Assembly: GCF_039631295.1 (NCBI RefSeq)
Contig: NZ_JBDIVE010000003.1
Span: 1-64,000 of the forward strand
Source of the DNA: Viridibacterium sediminicola
GTDB lineage: Bacteria > Pseudomonadota > Gammaproteobacteria > Burkholderiales > Rhodocyclaceae
Direction: 5' to 3'
Length of the DNA stretch: 64,000 nucleotides
This document shows, in pieces, positions 33,169-42,445 of this stretch; the stretch's first letter is position 1; each line of letters starts with the position of its first letter. Both the position numbers and the translations under genes were made by a program. The notes under the pieces were generated by a model. It ran no database searches, was not told the origin of the DNA, and saw nothing but the letters and a program-made list of their open reading frames with translations.

Positions 33169-36135
33169 ATGTTCTTGCCGCAATTTCTCAAGCCGCGTCG
33201 CAGTATCCCCTTGCAGCTTCTTGCGGCGGGCGGGGCCACCGTCATCCTGACGACGATCGCCCTGTTGCTGGCCTGGCATGCCTATGCCGGCACGCGCGAG
33301 GTGCTGCTCTCCTCGGTCGATGAATCGACGCGCCATCTGTCGATGGTGCTCAAGGACCGCGTGCGCGGCATCCTCGAACCGGCTGAAAGCCAGATTACCC
33401 TGCTGGCCGAGCACGAGGTCGTCGAAGCCAATACTCTGGAGCAACGCCTGGCTGCCTTGCCGACGGCGCGCGCAGCCCTGCTCTCGAATCCGCTGCTCGA
33501 CGCGCTCTACGTCGCCTATCCCGATGGCGGCTTCGTGCTGTTCCGCGCCTTGCGTGATCCGAATGTGCGCCGCGTGTTCCGTGCGCCGGCCGAGAGCGAG
33601 CTCTTCGTCCAGACCCAGACGCCGCAAGCCGATGGGCAGTTGCGTGGCGAATTCCGTTACTACGATGCGCATGGCGCACTGCTGCGCCAGACGCGCCGTG
33701 AAGACTACGTGTTCGATGCGCGTACGCGGCCCTGGTATCGTGCGGCGCTGACGCGGCAAGACTCGGTGCTGGTCGATCCCTACGTGTTCTTCACCACGCG
33801 CTCGGTCGGCACCACCCTGGCGCGGCATGCCAAGCGCGAAGGCGTTGTCATCGGTCTCGACCTGACCATCGACGTGCTGGCGCGCGAGATCGCCGAGCTG
33901 CGCATTACGCCGGGCGCCCGCGTGGTGATTACCGACAACAACAACCGCCTGCTGGTGCGCGATCGCGGCAGCCTCAGCGAACTCTACGGGCGCGACGGCG
34001 ACCTGAGTGCGCCTGAGGTGCGCGATGTCGAGATCCCCGCGCTGGCCGCAGCGGCCGAGCTGCCCAAGGGCGAGCTGGGGCGCCTGCATCGCAAGGTCGC
34101 GCAGCAGGATTGGGAGCTGGTCTCGGTGCCGCTGCAGATGCGTTCGCAGAATAAGCCGCTGCGTGTGCTGATGGCCATTCCCCATGAAGAACTGTTCCGC
34201 GATGCGCGCAAGCTGCTCGGTCAGCAGCTGCTGGTGACCTTGTTGCTGATCCTTGCCTCGATTCCCGCTGGGGTGTGGATCACGCGTCAGATCAGTGCCC
34301 CGTTGCGTGCGCTGACCGAGGAAACCAGCCGCCTGGCTGCCTTCAATTTTGCGCCGAGCAAGCCGCGCGCCTCGATGATTGCCGAGGTTGAGCTGCTGGC
34401 GCGGGCGACCCAGCAGATGAAGGCGACGATGGCGCGTTTTCTCGATGTCAGCGCCGCACTCAACTCCGAGAAGCGCCTCGAACGTCTGCTTGATGTGGTG
34501 CTGGGCGACGTCGCCGAGTCGGTGCAGGCGCGTTCAGGCGCGCTGTATCTCTACGAAGTCGATAGCGGCAAGCTTCGCCGCGCCCAGCAGCTGAGCTCGC
34601 CGCAGGCGCGTGCCAGCCATCCTGCTGAGCTCAGCGCCGAGCGCTTTGCCACGCATCCTGCGGTGCGCGCCCTGCAGGATCGCCACAGCGTGGTCGGTGT
34701 CGAGACGGGTAGCGAGCAAGAGCTGGTGGCTGTGCCGCTGGAAAACCTCGGCAAGGAATTCGTCGGCGTGCTGGTGCTCGAACTGCCCAGCGAGATCGAC
34801 GCCAAACACAGCGGCGGGCGCGATGCCAAGCTTGCCTTCATCGAAGCGCTGTCTTCGACGGCGGCGGTCGCCATCGAAACGCGCCACCTCGTCGACAGCC
34901 AAAAGAATCTGCTCGAAGCGCTGATCCAGCTCCTCGCTGGCGCCATCGATGCCAAGAGCCCCTACACCGGCAGCCACTGTCAGCGCGTGCCCGAGCTGAC
35001 CAAGATGCTCGCCCGCGCCGCGCACGAGGCGCGCAGCGGTCCGTATCGCGACTTCACGCTGAGCGAGGAAGACTGGGAAGCGGTGCACGTTGGCGCCTGG
35101 CTGCATGACTGCGGCAAGATCACCACGCCCGAGGCGGTGGTCGACAAAGCCACCAAGCTGGAGACGACCTATAACCGCATCCACGAGATCCGCACGCGCT
35201 TCGAGGTGCTCAAGCGCGATGCCGAGATCCACTACTGGCGCAGCCGTTCGCAGGGCACGCCGGACGATCTGGCGTGGGCCGAGCTGCAACAGCGCTGGCG
35301 CAGCCTGGATGAGGACTTCAGCTTCGTCGCCGCCTGCAATCTGGGCAGCGAGTCGCTCGATCAGGACAAGATCGCGCGCCTGCGGCAGATCGGTGCACGG
35401 ACCTGGATGCGTACCTTTGACGACCGCCTGGGCCTGTCACGCGAAGAACTGCGCAATCTGCAGGAGGTGCCGGTGCGTGCCACGCCGGCGGCCGAGAGCC
35501 TGCTCGCCGACAAGCCCGAACACCTGCTGCGCTGGCTGCCCGGCGAACGCATTGCCGACCGCAGCAGCTGGGGCTTTGCCAGCATCGTGCCGCGTTACAA
35601 GTTCAACCGTGGCGAGCTCTACAACCTGGGCATCCAGCGCGGCACGTTGACCGATGAGGAGCGCTTCATCGTCAATGATCACATCGCGCAGACCATCATC
35701 ATGCTGCAGCGCCTGCCCTTCCCGCGTCACCTGCGCAGCGTGCCGGAGATTGCCGGCGGCCATCACGAGCGCATGGACGGGCGTGGCTATCCGCGCGGTC
35801 TGGTGCGCGAGCAGATGAGCGTGCCGGCGCGCATCATGGCGATTGCCGATGTGTTCGAAGCACTGACCGCGGCCGACCGCCCCTACAAGGCGGCCAAGAC
35901 GCTCTCCGAATCCCTGCTGATCATGGCCCACATGGTGCGCGAACAGCATCTTGACCCGGATCTGTTCGAACTCTTCCTGCGCGCCGGTGTGTGGCGGGAT
36001 TATGCCGAAAAGTTTTTGGCACCGAGTCAGTTGGACTCGGTTGATATTGATGCAATTATGACATCGGCGCATGATGATCTGCTGTCGGCTGATTTGAAGG
36101 CGCGCTTTGCAAACGAGCTGGATGATGTCAGCTGA
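33169..36135 (+). CDS. Cache-HAMP-GAF-HD-GYP sensor phosphodiesterase, first paralogue
   Basis: 988 residues. Membrane spans at about 17-37 and 348-368 enclose a periplasmic double-Cache domain (DPYVFFTTRSVGTTLA, IDVLAREIAELRI); then HAMP (about 369-420), GAF (about 430-575) and HD-GYP. HD-GYP residues are SPYTGSHCQRV, the HD pair in GAWLHDCGK (about 640-648), HHERMDGRGYP (about 865) and IADVFEALTAADRPY. It would hydrolyse c-di-GMP in response to a periplasmic ligand. Unusually, about 160 residues separate the HD segment from the next helix (LTDEERFIVNDH); canonical domains lack this. GGAG is 6 bases before ATG. A second copy follows. Confidence 0.85.
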   Translation: MFLPQFLKPRRSIPLQLLAAGGATVILTTIALLLAWHAYAGTREVLLSSVDESTRHLSMVLKDRVRGILEPAESQITLLAEHEVVEANTLEQRLAALPTARAALLSNPLLDALYVAYPDGGFVLFRALRDPNVRRVFRAPAESELFVQTQTPQADGQLRGEFRYYDAHGALLRQTRREDYVFDARTRPWYRAALTRQDSVLVDPYVFFTTRSVGTTLARHAKREGVVIGLDLTIDVLAREIAELRITPGARVVITDNNNRLLVRDRGSLSELYGRDGDLSAPEVRDVEIPALAAAAELPKGELGRLHRKVAQQDWELVSVPLQMRSQNKPLRVLMAIPHEELFRDARKLLGQQLLVTLLLILASIPAGVWITRQISAPLRALTEETSRLAAFNFAPSKPRASMIAEVELLARATQQMKATMARFLDVSAALNSEKRLERLLDVVLGDVAESVQARSGALYLYEVDSGKLRRAQQLSSPQARASHPAELSAERFATHPAVRALQDRHSVVGVETGSEQELVAVPLENLGKEFVGVLVLELPSEIDAKHSGGRDAKLAFIEALSSTAAVAIETRHLVDSQKNLLEALIQLLAGAIDAKSPYTGSHCQRVPELTKMLARAAHEARSGPYRDFTLSEEDWEAVHVGAWLHDCGKITTPEAVVDKATKLETTYNRIHEIRTRFEVLKRDAEIHYWRSRSQGTPDDLAWAELQQRWRSLDEDFSFVAACNLGSESLDQDKIARLRQIGARTWMRTFDDRLGLSREELRNLQEVPVRATPAAESLLADKPEHLLRWLPGERIADRSSWGFASIVPRYKFNRGELYNLGIQRGTLTDEERFIVNDHIAQTIIMLQRLPFPRHLRSVPEIAGGHHERMDGRGYPRGLVREQMSVPARIMAIADVFEALTAADRPYKAAKTLSESLLIMAHMVREQHLDPDLFELFLRAGVWRDYAEKFLAPSQLDSVDIDAIMTSAHDDLLSADLKARFANELDDVS

Positions 36136-36160
36136 GGTGACGCATCGTCTGTCATGATCT

Positions 36161-36177
36161 GCATCCTTGCAGGATGC
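36161..36177 (+). terminator. Hairpin after the first HD-GYP gene
   Basis: GCATCCT, loop TGC, AGGATGC: a perfect 7-bp stem beginning 26 bases after the stop. No T-run follows, so termination is uncertain. Confidence 0.3.
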
Positions 36178-36309
36178 GTGTTGCGTCAGCTGTTCTGCAC
36201 TGAGTATGCCCAGGCGATTGAATCGACTGATCGCGATAAGCGGCATGCCATGGCCTGATTGTTGTTGGTGGCTGTTTTCGATAGGCAGCTCGCAAGAAAG
36301 GAGTGCTGT

Positions 36310-39300
36310 ATGTCGCTGGAGCGAGCACCATTAACGCGCAAGATGCGCTTTAAAATCCCCTTGCATGTCTTGGCTGCAACAGGTTCTAGCCTGGTATTGC
36401 TGACGCTCGCCGCACTGCTTGCATGGCAAGCCTATTCGGATACGCGCAAGATTCTGCTGTCGTCGGTCGATGAGTCTGTCCAGCATATTGCGATCATGAT
36501 GAAGACGCAGGTCAGGCAGATGCTTGACCCTGCTGAAGGTCAGCTGGATCTGTTGTCCCATCAGAATCTGGCGCGCGCAGACAGCCTTGCCGAGCGTCTT
36601 GCCGAGTTGCCGACGGCGCAGTCGATTCTGTCTGCCAACGCCTTGCTCGACGCTGTGTATGTGGGCTACCCGAATGGTGAATTCATCCTCTTCCGTCGCT
36701 TGCGTGATGCCACTGTTCGCCGCGTGTTTCGTGCGCCACAGGAGGCTCATCTGCTGGTCCAGACGCAGACCCTTGTGGGCGGAAAGATGCAAGGCGAGTA
36801 CCGTTTCTATGACCAACGTAATCGGCTGATCAAACAACAGAAGCGCGACAATTACACTTTCGATCCGCGCGAGCGGCCATGGTATCGCGAGGCTGCTGCC
36901 AGCAAGGAGTCGGTCATCATCGACCCGTACGTGTACTTCACCACGCGTGCTGTCGGCACCACCTTGGCAAAACGTTCGAGCGAGGGCGCCGTGTTCGGCC
37001 TTGATGTGACTTTGCGCGATATTGACGCCCAGCTCACGGATCTGCGCATCACGGCGAGTTCGCATGTCGCCGTAGTCGATTCACGCAATCGCCTGCTGGC
37101 ACGCGATAACGGAGAGCCAACTTACAGCGTTGATGAGAATGGCGAGGCGCATCTGCGCCAGGTCGAGGAGGCGGGGGTGCCGCCTATCGTTGCGGCGAGT
37201 GCCTTGTCTGGCGCCGGAGTGCAACGGGCACACAAGAAGGCCGAGGGTAAGGACTGGGAAGTCATCTCAGCGCCCGTGCCCTTGCGTGCCGAGGGCAAGG
37301 CGCTGCGTGTGCTGATCGCCGTGCCACATGACGAGTTGTTTCACGAAGCGCGCCAATTGTTGCGTCGACAGTTGATCATTGCCTTGGCTTTGTTGGCGGC
37401 TTCGATTGTGGCGGGCATCTGGGTCGTGCGCAGAATAACCTTGCCATTGCGCCAGCTTGCCGAAGACACCAAGCGTGTCGCGGGATTCGATTTTTCAACA
37501 CGCGAAATGCATTCTTCACGTATTTCCGAAGTCGACCTGCTGGCCAAGGCGACACAGCAAATGAAATCCACCATCGCGCGCTTTCTGGAAGTCAGTGCTG
37601 CGCTGAATTCCGAGACTCGCTTGGAGCGTTTGCTGCAAGAGGTGCTCAACGACGTGGCGGAAACGGCGCAGGCGATCTCGGGCGCGCTTTATCTTGTCGA
37701 TGAACCGTCGGAAGGCCTGACCAGGATGTTGCGCTTCGGTGACAACGTCGACTCGCTGGACGACATCTATCCGCTGCTGCTGAACGATCAAACCCAAGCG
37801 CAGCATCCGGGCTACCGGGTCATCCAGGCTCGTCGCAGTGTCACGGCGCGCGCCAGCGAAGCTGCGCCCGAACTTGTGGCGGTCCCCCTGAAGACGCTTG
37901 GCGACACGCTCATTGGTGTGCTGACCCTGGAACTGCCGGAGCGCGCGTTGCCGCACGGGCAGGGCGACTCGCGGCTCGCTTTCGTCGAGGCTTTGGCGTC
38001 AACAGCTGCAGTGGCTATCGAGACCCGTCATCTCATCGAAGATCAGAAGAACTTGCTCGAAGCGATGATCCAGCTGGTGGCGGGTGCCATCGATGCGCAG
38101 AGCCCTTATACCGGCGGTCATTGTCAGCGTGTGCCGGAACTGACCAAGCTGCTGGTGCGTGCCGCCCATGATGCTCAGCAGGGGCCGTTTGCCGAGTTCC
38201 GGCTCAGTGATGAAGATTGGGAGGCGGTGCACGTCGGCGCCTGGCTGCACGACTGTGGCAAAGTCACAACGCCTGAGTACGTCGTCGACAAGGCCACCAA
38301 GCTGGAAACTGTCTGCAACCGCATTCACGAGATCCGTACGCGCTTCGAGGTGCTCAAGCGCGACGCCGAAATCCACTACTGGCGAAGCCGTTCGCAGGGG
38401 ACTTCTGACGAGGCCGCATGGGCGGAGTTGCAGGCCAAATGGCAAGCCATCGATACCGATTTTGCGTTCGTCGCAGAATGCAATGTCGGCGGTGAATTCC
38501 TCGGTGAGGACAAGGTAGCGCGTTTGCGCGCTATCGCGCAGCGCGCATGGATGCGGACACTCGATGATCGTTTGGGCCTGTCACGTGATGAGCTGCGCCG
38601 CCTGGAGAAGGTGCCACCACGCGCCTTGCCCGCGGTGGAGTCGGTGCTCGCCGACAAGCCCGAGCATCTTGTCGAGCGGATGCCTGAAGAAGATATGCAC
38701 CACTACGCCGAGCATGGCTTCCGCATCAAGGTGCCGGCCTACAAGTTCAACCGTGGCGAGCTCTACAACTTGTCGATCAGTCGTGGCACGCTGACCGAGG
38801 AAGAGCGCTTCATCATCAATGACCACATTGTTCAAACCATTGTCATGCTCGAACATATGCCCTTCCCGAAACATTTGCGGCAGGTTCCCGAGATTGCGGG
38901 AGGGCACCACGAGCGCATGGATGGTCGCGGTTACCCCAGAGGGCTCAAGCGTGAGGAGATGAGCGTGGCGGCGCGCGTCATGGCCATTGCCGATGTGTTC
39001 GAAGCGCTGACTGCAGCAGATCGCCCCTACAAAGCGCCCAAGACGCTCTCCGACTCCTTGCTGATCATGGCCAACATGGTGCGCGACGCGCACCTCGATG
39101 CGGATCTGTTTGAGCTGTTCCTGAGGTCAGGCATCTGTCATGTCTATGCCGACCGCTACATGATGGCTGCGCAGATTGATCAGGTCGATATCGAAGCCGT
39201 CATTCGCCTGGCGACGGACAGCCAGCTCAGTGATGAGGAGCGAAAAGCACTGATCCAGTCAATCTGCGATACGGCCAGGGGCGCAACGGCAACGGCCTAG
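36310..39300 (+). CDS. Cache-HAMP-GAF-HD-GYP sensor phosphodiesterase, second paralogue
   Basis: 996 residues from ATG at 36310, with AAGGAG 7 bases upstream. It is colinear with the preceding protein: Cache (DPYVYFTTRAVGTTLA), second membrane span at about 351-372, GAF, HD pair in GAWLHDCGK (about 640) and HHERMDGRGYP (about 865), and the same ~160-residue insert containing IHYWRSRSQGT and YKFNRGELYN. All catalytic histidines and aspartates seen in the first copy are kept, so both are probably active. The periplasmic domains have diverged more than the catalytic ends, implying different signals. Base composition is slightly lower in G+C than copy 1. Confidence 0.85.
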   Translation: MSLERAPLTRKMRFKIPLHVLAATGSSLVLLTLAALLAWQAYSDTRKILLSSVDESVQHIAIMMKTQVRQMLDPAEGQLDLLSHQNLARADSLAERLAELPTAQSILSANALLDAVYVGYPNGEFILFRRLRDATVRRVFRAPQEAHLLVQTQTLVGGKMQGEYRFYDQRNRLIKQQKRDNYTFDPRERPWYREAAASKESVIIDPYVYFTTRAVGTTLAKRSSEGAVFGLDVTLRDIDAQLTDLRITASSHVAVVDSRNRLLARDNGEPTYSVDENGEAHLRQVEEAGVPPIVAASALSGAGVQRAHKKAEGKDWEVISAPVPLRAEGKALRVLIAVPHDELFHEARQLLRRQLIIALALLAASIVAGIWVVRRITLPLRQLAEDTKRVAGFDFSTREMHSSRISEVDLLAKATQQMKSTIARFLEVSAALNSETRLERLLQEVLNDVAETAQAISGALYLVDEPSEGLTRMLRFGDNVDSLDDIYPLLLNDQTQAQHPGYRVIQARRSVTARASEAAPELVAVPLKTLGDTLIGVLTLELPERALPHGQGDSRLAFVEALASTAAVAIETRHLIEDQKNLLEAMIQLVAGAIDAQSPYTGGHCQRVPELTKLLVRAAHDAQQGPFAEFRLSDEDWEAVHVGAWLHDCGKVTTPEYVVDKATKLETVCNRIHEIRTRFEVLKRDAEIHYWRSRSQGTSDEAAWAELQAKWQAIDTDFAFVAECNVGGEFLGEDKVARLRAIAQRAWMRTLDDRLGLSRDELRRLEKVPPRALPAVESVLADKPEHLVERMPEEDMHHYAEHGFRIKVPAYKFNRGELYNLSISRGTLTEEERFIINDHIVQTIVMLEHMPFPKHLRQVPEIAGGHHERMDGRGYPRGLKREEMSVAARVMAIADVFEALTAADRPYKAPKTLSDSLLIMANMVRDAHLDADLFELFLRSGICHVYADRYMMAAQIDQVDIEAVIRLATDSQLSDEERKALIQSICDTARGATATA

Positions 39301-39307
39301 CCGGTAC

Positions 39308-40765
39308 TTAGCGTGCGCTGCTCGCGGCCGGCTGGAAGACGTAGTTGATGGCCGCAATCGTCGCCGCTTCGGCCTGCTCGGCGCGCGCGTCATTGATCAT
39401 CAGCACCACCGCCTGCCACTGTCCCTTGCTGTCGAGCACATAGCCGGCGGTGCTCATCACATCGTTGAGCGAGCCGGTTTTCAGGCGCGCAAAGCCGCTC
39501 ACCGGCTGCTTGCCGAAGCGCCGCCGCGCGGTGCCGTCTTCCCCGGCAATCGGCAGCGAGGCCAGCAGCTCGGGCATGTAGGGGCTCAGCCACATGCTTT
39601 GCAGCAGATTTCCCAGTCCGGCGGCCGAGATGCGTTCGCGGCGCGACAGGCCGGAACCGTTCTCCAGCACCAGGCCCGGCAGGTTCAGCTGGCGGCTGGC
39701 CAGCCAGTCGCGCAGGCGCTGCTCGCCCAGCTGTGTCGTCAGCGGCTGGCGGCTGTCGTTGCGGCCGAGGCTGAGGAAGAGATGGCGCGCCATCACGTTA
39801 TTGGAATACTTGTTCATGTCGCGCAGCACTTCACCCAGGCTGGGCGAGCGCCAGCTGGCAAAGGGCGGCTGCTCGGGCGGCACGGCTTCGGCCGGGCCCG
39901 CTTCGCGCACGCTGCCGGTGAGGCTGCCGCCGAGTTCGGCCCACAACGCGCGGAATACGCTGGCAGTCATGCGCAGCCCGTCGTGCATGGCCAGATTGAG
40001 CACGCGTTCGCCGCAGCTGGCGGGCATGCTGCCGCTGAGCTTGAGGCGCAGCTGTTCGCCCTGGCTGCTGAATTCGCTGCGGATGCCGGCGCGCCAGTCA
40101 TTGCAGGCGCCGGGCGTGGCGAGCAGGGTGTTGTCGATCTGCAGCGGCGCAAAGGGCAGCATGCTGCTGGCGCTGATCAGCTGCTTCGGCGCGGTCGGGA
40201 TCAGGCGCAGGCTGAGCGCCTTGAAATTCACCAGCAGCGCGTCGGGCATGGCGTTGTAGGCGCGGTCGGGCTGGTCGTCAAAGTCCTCGCGTGATGCCGG
40301 GGCGAACAGGCTGCGGTCGATCAGCACATCGCCGCGAATCTCGCGCAGGCCGCGTCCGCGCAGCTCGCGCAGGAAGGCATCGAAGCGCTCCCAGCTGAGT
40401 GCCGGATCGCCGCCGCCGCGCAGGATCAGCCGGCCATTGAGGACGCCATCGCGCAGCTCGCCTTGCACGAAGGCCTCGGTGCTCCAGCTGAAGCTCGGCC
40501 CCAGCACTTCGAGCGCCGCGCTGCTGGTGAGCAGTTTCATCACCGAAGCCGGATTGAAGGCCGCGTCGACATTGTGCTGCAGGCTGGGCGCACCACCAGA
40601 GGCTGGCGCGACCCAGAGGGCGACGTGCGCCGCAGGAATGCCGGCCGCCTTGAGCGGCTGGGCAACAGCCTCGGGCAGCGCGGCCTGGGCACCCAGGCTG
40701 AACAGGCACAGGCTGAGGCCCGCCAGCACGGCGCGGTACAGCGGATGCAGGCGGCGTTTAAGCAA
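39308..40765 (-). CDS. dacB: D-alanyl-D-alanine carboxypeptidase/endopeptidase (PBP4 family, DacB)
   Basis: 485 residues from a TTG start at 40765 (GAGG 6 bases upstream; it overlaps the end of the LysR gene by 8 bases). Signal peptide LAGLSLCLFSLGAQA. Penicillin-binding motifs in order: SVMKL (SxxK nucleophile, about 74), SNN (about 333) and KTG in RLKTGSLND (about 435). The wide SxxK-SxN spacing with a large inserted domain identifies the class C (PBP4/Pbp3-like) enzyme. It trims D-Ala and cleaves cross-links in the periplasm. Confidence 0.93.
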   Translation of the reverse strand: MLKRRLHPLYRAVLAGLSLCLFSLGAQAALPEAVAQPLKAAGIPAAHVALWVAPASGGAPSLQHNVDAAFNPASVMKLLTSSAALEVLGPSFSWSTEAFVQGELRDGVLNGRLILRGGGDPALSWERFDAFLRELRGRGLREIRGDVLIDRSLFAPASREDFDDQPDRAYNAMPDALLVNFKALSLRLIPTAPKQLISASSMLPFAPLQIDNTLLATPGACNDWRAGIRSEFSSQGEQLRLKLSGSMPASCGERVLNLAMHDGLRMTASVFRALWAELGGSLTGSVREAGPAEAVPPEQPPFASWRSPSLGEVLRDMNKYSNNVMARHLFLSLGRNDSRQPLTTQLGEQRLRDWLASRQLNLPGLVLENGSGLSRRERISAAGLGNLLQSMWLSPYMPELLASLPIAGEDGTARRRFGKQPVSGFARLKTGSLNDVMSTAGYVLDSKGQWQAVVLMINDARAEQAEAATIAAINYVFQPAASSAR

Positions 40766-41627
40766 TCATGGCCTCGAAGGCGAGGGCGGCCTGGCTGATC
40801 GGCCGGCGCGGCAGGCGCAGGCGGTAGAGCTCGCGGCTCAGTTCGCCGCCTTCAAGGCTCAGGGCGCGCACCTTGCCCAGGGCCAGCTGGTCGGCGGCGC
40901 AGACCCGCGGCACCATGCCGAGGCCCAGACCGGCGGCCACGCTCTGCACGATGGCCTCGTTGTTGCCGACTTCAAAGGTGCGCGAAGGCTCGATGGCCAG
41001 CCGCAGCAATTCGCGCTCGACCACCTCACGGCTGCCCGAACCGGGCTCGCGCAAAATCCAGGTCTCGCCCGACAGCGAACTCGGCGCGATGGTCTTGTCG
41101 CCGGCTGCCGTGCTTTGCGGCGCGACGATCACCATGTGCTCGTGGCGCCAGACGCGCGACTCCAGGCGCTCATCGACCACCGGGCCTTCGACCAGGGCGA
41201 CATCCACCGCGCAATCGAGCAGCCATTGCGCCACCGCCTGGGTGTTGCCCGAGAGCAAGCGCACATTGACGCCCGGATTGTCACGCGAGAATTCGGCGAC
41301 AAAGGGCGGCAGCCAGTAAGTCGCAATCGTCGTGCTGGCGCCGATGGTCAGTGTGCCGCGCTCCATCGCGTAGAAAGATTGCACCGCATCGACCGCCGCG
41401 CGCTCCATCGCGAAAATGCCCTGCGCGTACTCGTAGAGCACTCGCCCCGGCTCCGAGACCTGGAAGCTGCGCCCACCGCGATCGAGCAGCACCACATCCA
41501 GCTGCGACTCCAGCTCGCGCACCGCCTTCGACACCGCCGGCTGGCTGACCTCCAGCGCTTCCGCCGCACGCGAGAAACTCTTGTGCTCGACGACGGTGGC
41601 GAAGATGCGGAGGAGGTGGAGGTTCAT
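40758..41627 (-). CDS. LysR-family transcriptional regulator
   Basis: 289 residues. N-terminal winged helix-turn-helix (residues 1-60; FSRAAEALEVSQPAVSKAVR is the recognition segment) and a C-terminal periplasmic-binding-protein-like effector domain (about 90-289, with LTIGASTTIATYWLPP). LysR proteins typically bind divergent promoters, but here the 75 bases upstream, down to the nucleotidyltransferase stop, are almost entirely a heptanucleotide repeat with no visible promoter. It overlaps dacB and is probably cotranscribed with it. The regulated genes are unknown. Confidence 0.92.
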   Translation of the reverse strand: MNLHLLRIFATVVEHKSFSRAAEALEVSQPAVSKAVRELESQLDVVLLDRGGRSFQVSEPGRVLYEYAQGIFAMERAAVDAVQSFYAMERGTLTIGASTTIATYWLPPFVAEFSRDNPGVNVRLLSGNTQAVAQWLLDCAVDVALVEGPVVDERLESRVWRHEHMVIVAPQSTAAGDKTIAPSSLSGETWILREPGSGSREVVERELLRLAIEPSRTFEVGNNEAIVQSVAAGLGLGMVPRVCAADQLALGKVRALSLEGGELSRELYRLRLPRRPISQAALAFEAMIA

Positions 41628-41633
41628 TGTGGC

Positions 41634-41696
41634 GGGAGTGGGGAGGCGGGAGTCGGGAGTGGGGAGTGGGGAGTGGGGAGTGGGGAGTGGGGAGTT
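41634..41696. repeat. Heptanucleotide tandem repeat GGGAGTG x 9
   Basis: Nine 7-base units starting at 41634. Six are exactly GGGAGTG, five of them consecutive (41655-41689); the others differ by one or two bases. It fills most of the gap between the nucleotidyltransferase stop and the LysR start. The plus strand is a run of G3-4 tracts suited to forming a G-quadruplex. Confidence 0.9.
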
Positions 41697-41702
41697 TGGG
41701 TG

Positions 41703-42275
41703 TTAAAGCGTTTCGACGCTGACGTTCGGCCAGCGCGCAGGATAATTCTTTTCGGCCACGCGTTGGCGGTAAGTTTCCAGGCTGACCCGCGTGGGATTGC
41801 GGCGGATGCGCATCTGCAGCAGATCGTCGAGGCCGTGCGGGGCGATGACATGCAGATGCTCGTCGTGGTCCAGCCACACCGCGACCGCCGTTGCGTATTC
41901 GGGCCAGCTGGCAACGCTCTCCGTCAGCGAGCGCAGCGGCTCGACCGGGTGACCGAAATACTGCTCGAACCAGCGATGCACGCCGGCCTGATTGGTGACT
42001 TCCCAGGGAATGTCGGGGCGCAGCGCAGTCAGTTGTGCCTGCAGCCGGGCATCGCGTTCGCTGCTCAGATCACTGGCATCGAAATAAGCCAGATCGACAT
42101 CCGCCAGATGCGAGGGTTGTGTCTTGCCGTGCAAGCTGTCCCACACCAGATTGCGGATCACTCCCGCGCCGATGCACCACTGCGCCAACTCCAGCGTGCG
42201 CGCCGCGCGCAGGACATCCATGAACCATTCATTGTTGTTCAGAATCTTGCGAAGATTTTGCGCATGCAGTGACAT
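41703..42275 (-). CDS. COG3575-type nucleotidyltransferase family protein
   Basis: 190 residues from ATG at 42275; a TTG at 42308 would add 11 residues and also lacks a ribosome-binding site. It matches the DUF925-type nucleotidyltransferase layout: WCIGAGVIRNLVWDSLHG (about 35-52), ADVDLAYFD (the paired acidic DxD site, about 60-68) and WEVTNQAGVHRWF, then LLQMRIRRNPTRV near the C-terminus. Related proteins are annotated as nucleotidyltransferases of unknown substrate. It is flanked on both sides by G-rich heptanucleotide repeats. Confidence 0.78.
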   Translation of the reverse strand: MSLHAQNLRKILNNNEWFMDVLRAARTLELAQWCIGAGVIRNLVWDSLHGKTQPSHLADVDLAYFDASDLSSERDARLQAQLTALRPDIPWEVTNQAGVHRWFEQYFGHPVEPLRSLTESVASWPEYATAVAVWLDHDEHLHVIAPHGLDDLLQMRIRRNPTRVSLETYRQRVAEKNYPARWPNVSVETL

Positions 42276-42404
42276 TGGCGAGGCGTACGGTGTAAATGCT
42301 TGGGGCAAAGGATAGGGGGGGTTAAGCGAGCACCCGTTTCTACTGAAAGGCTTCAGTTTGAGAAATTTTCATTTTCAGGAACCCATGTGTGAGGCCAGTT
42401 CAAA

Positions 42405-42443
42405 CCCTAGCCCCTAGCCCCTAGCCCCTAGCCCCTAGCCCCT
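42405..42443. repeat. Heptanucleotide tandem repeat CCCCTAG x ~5.5
   Basis: One CCCTAG, four perfect CCCCTAG units (42411-42438) and a partial unit, ending 2 bases before the ubiH stop codon. In the ubiH transcript this is a series of GGGG tracts separated by CUA, a regular G-quadruplex pattern. Confidence 0.9.
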
Positions 42444-42445
42444 CA

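Noticed and set aside
41634..42443. The two heptanucleotide arrays as a CRISPR-like array
   Set aside because: Units are 7 bases, contiguous, without spacers, and no cas gene is present.
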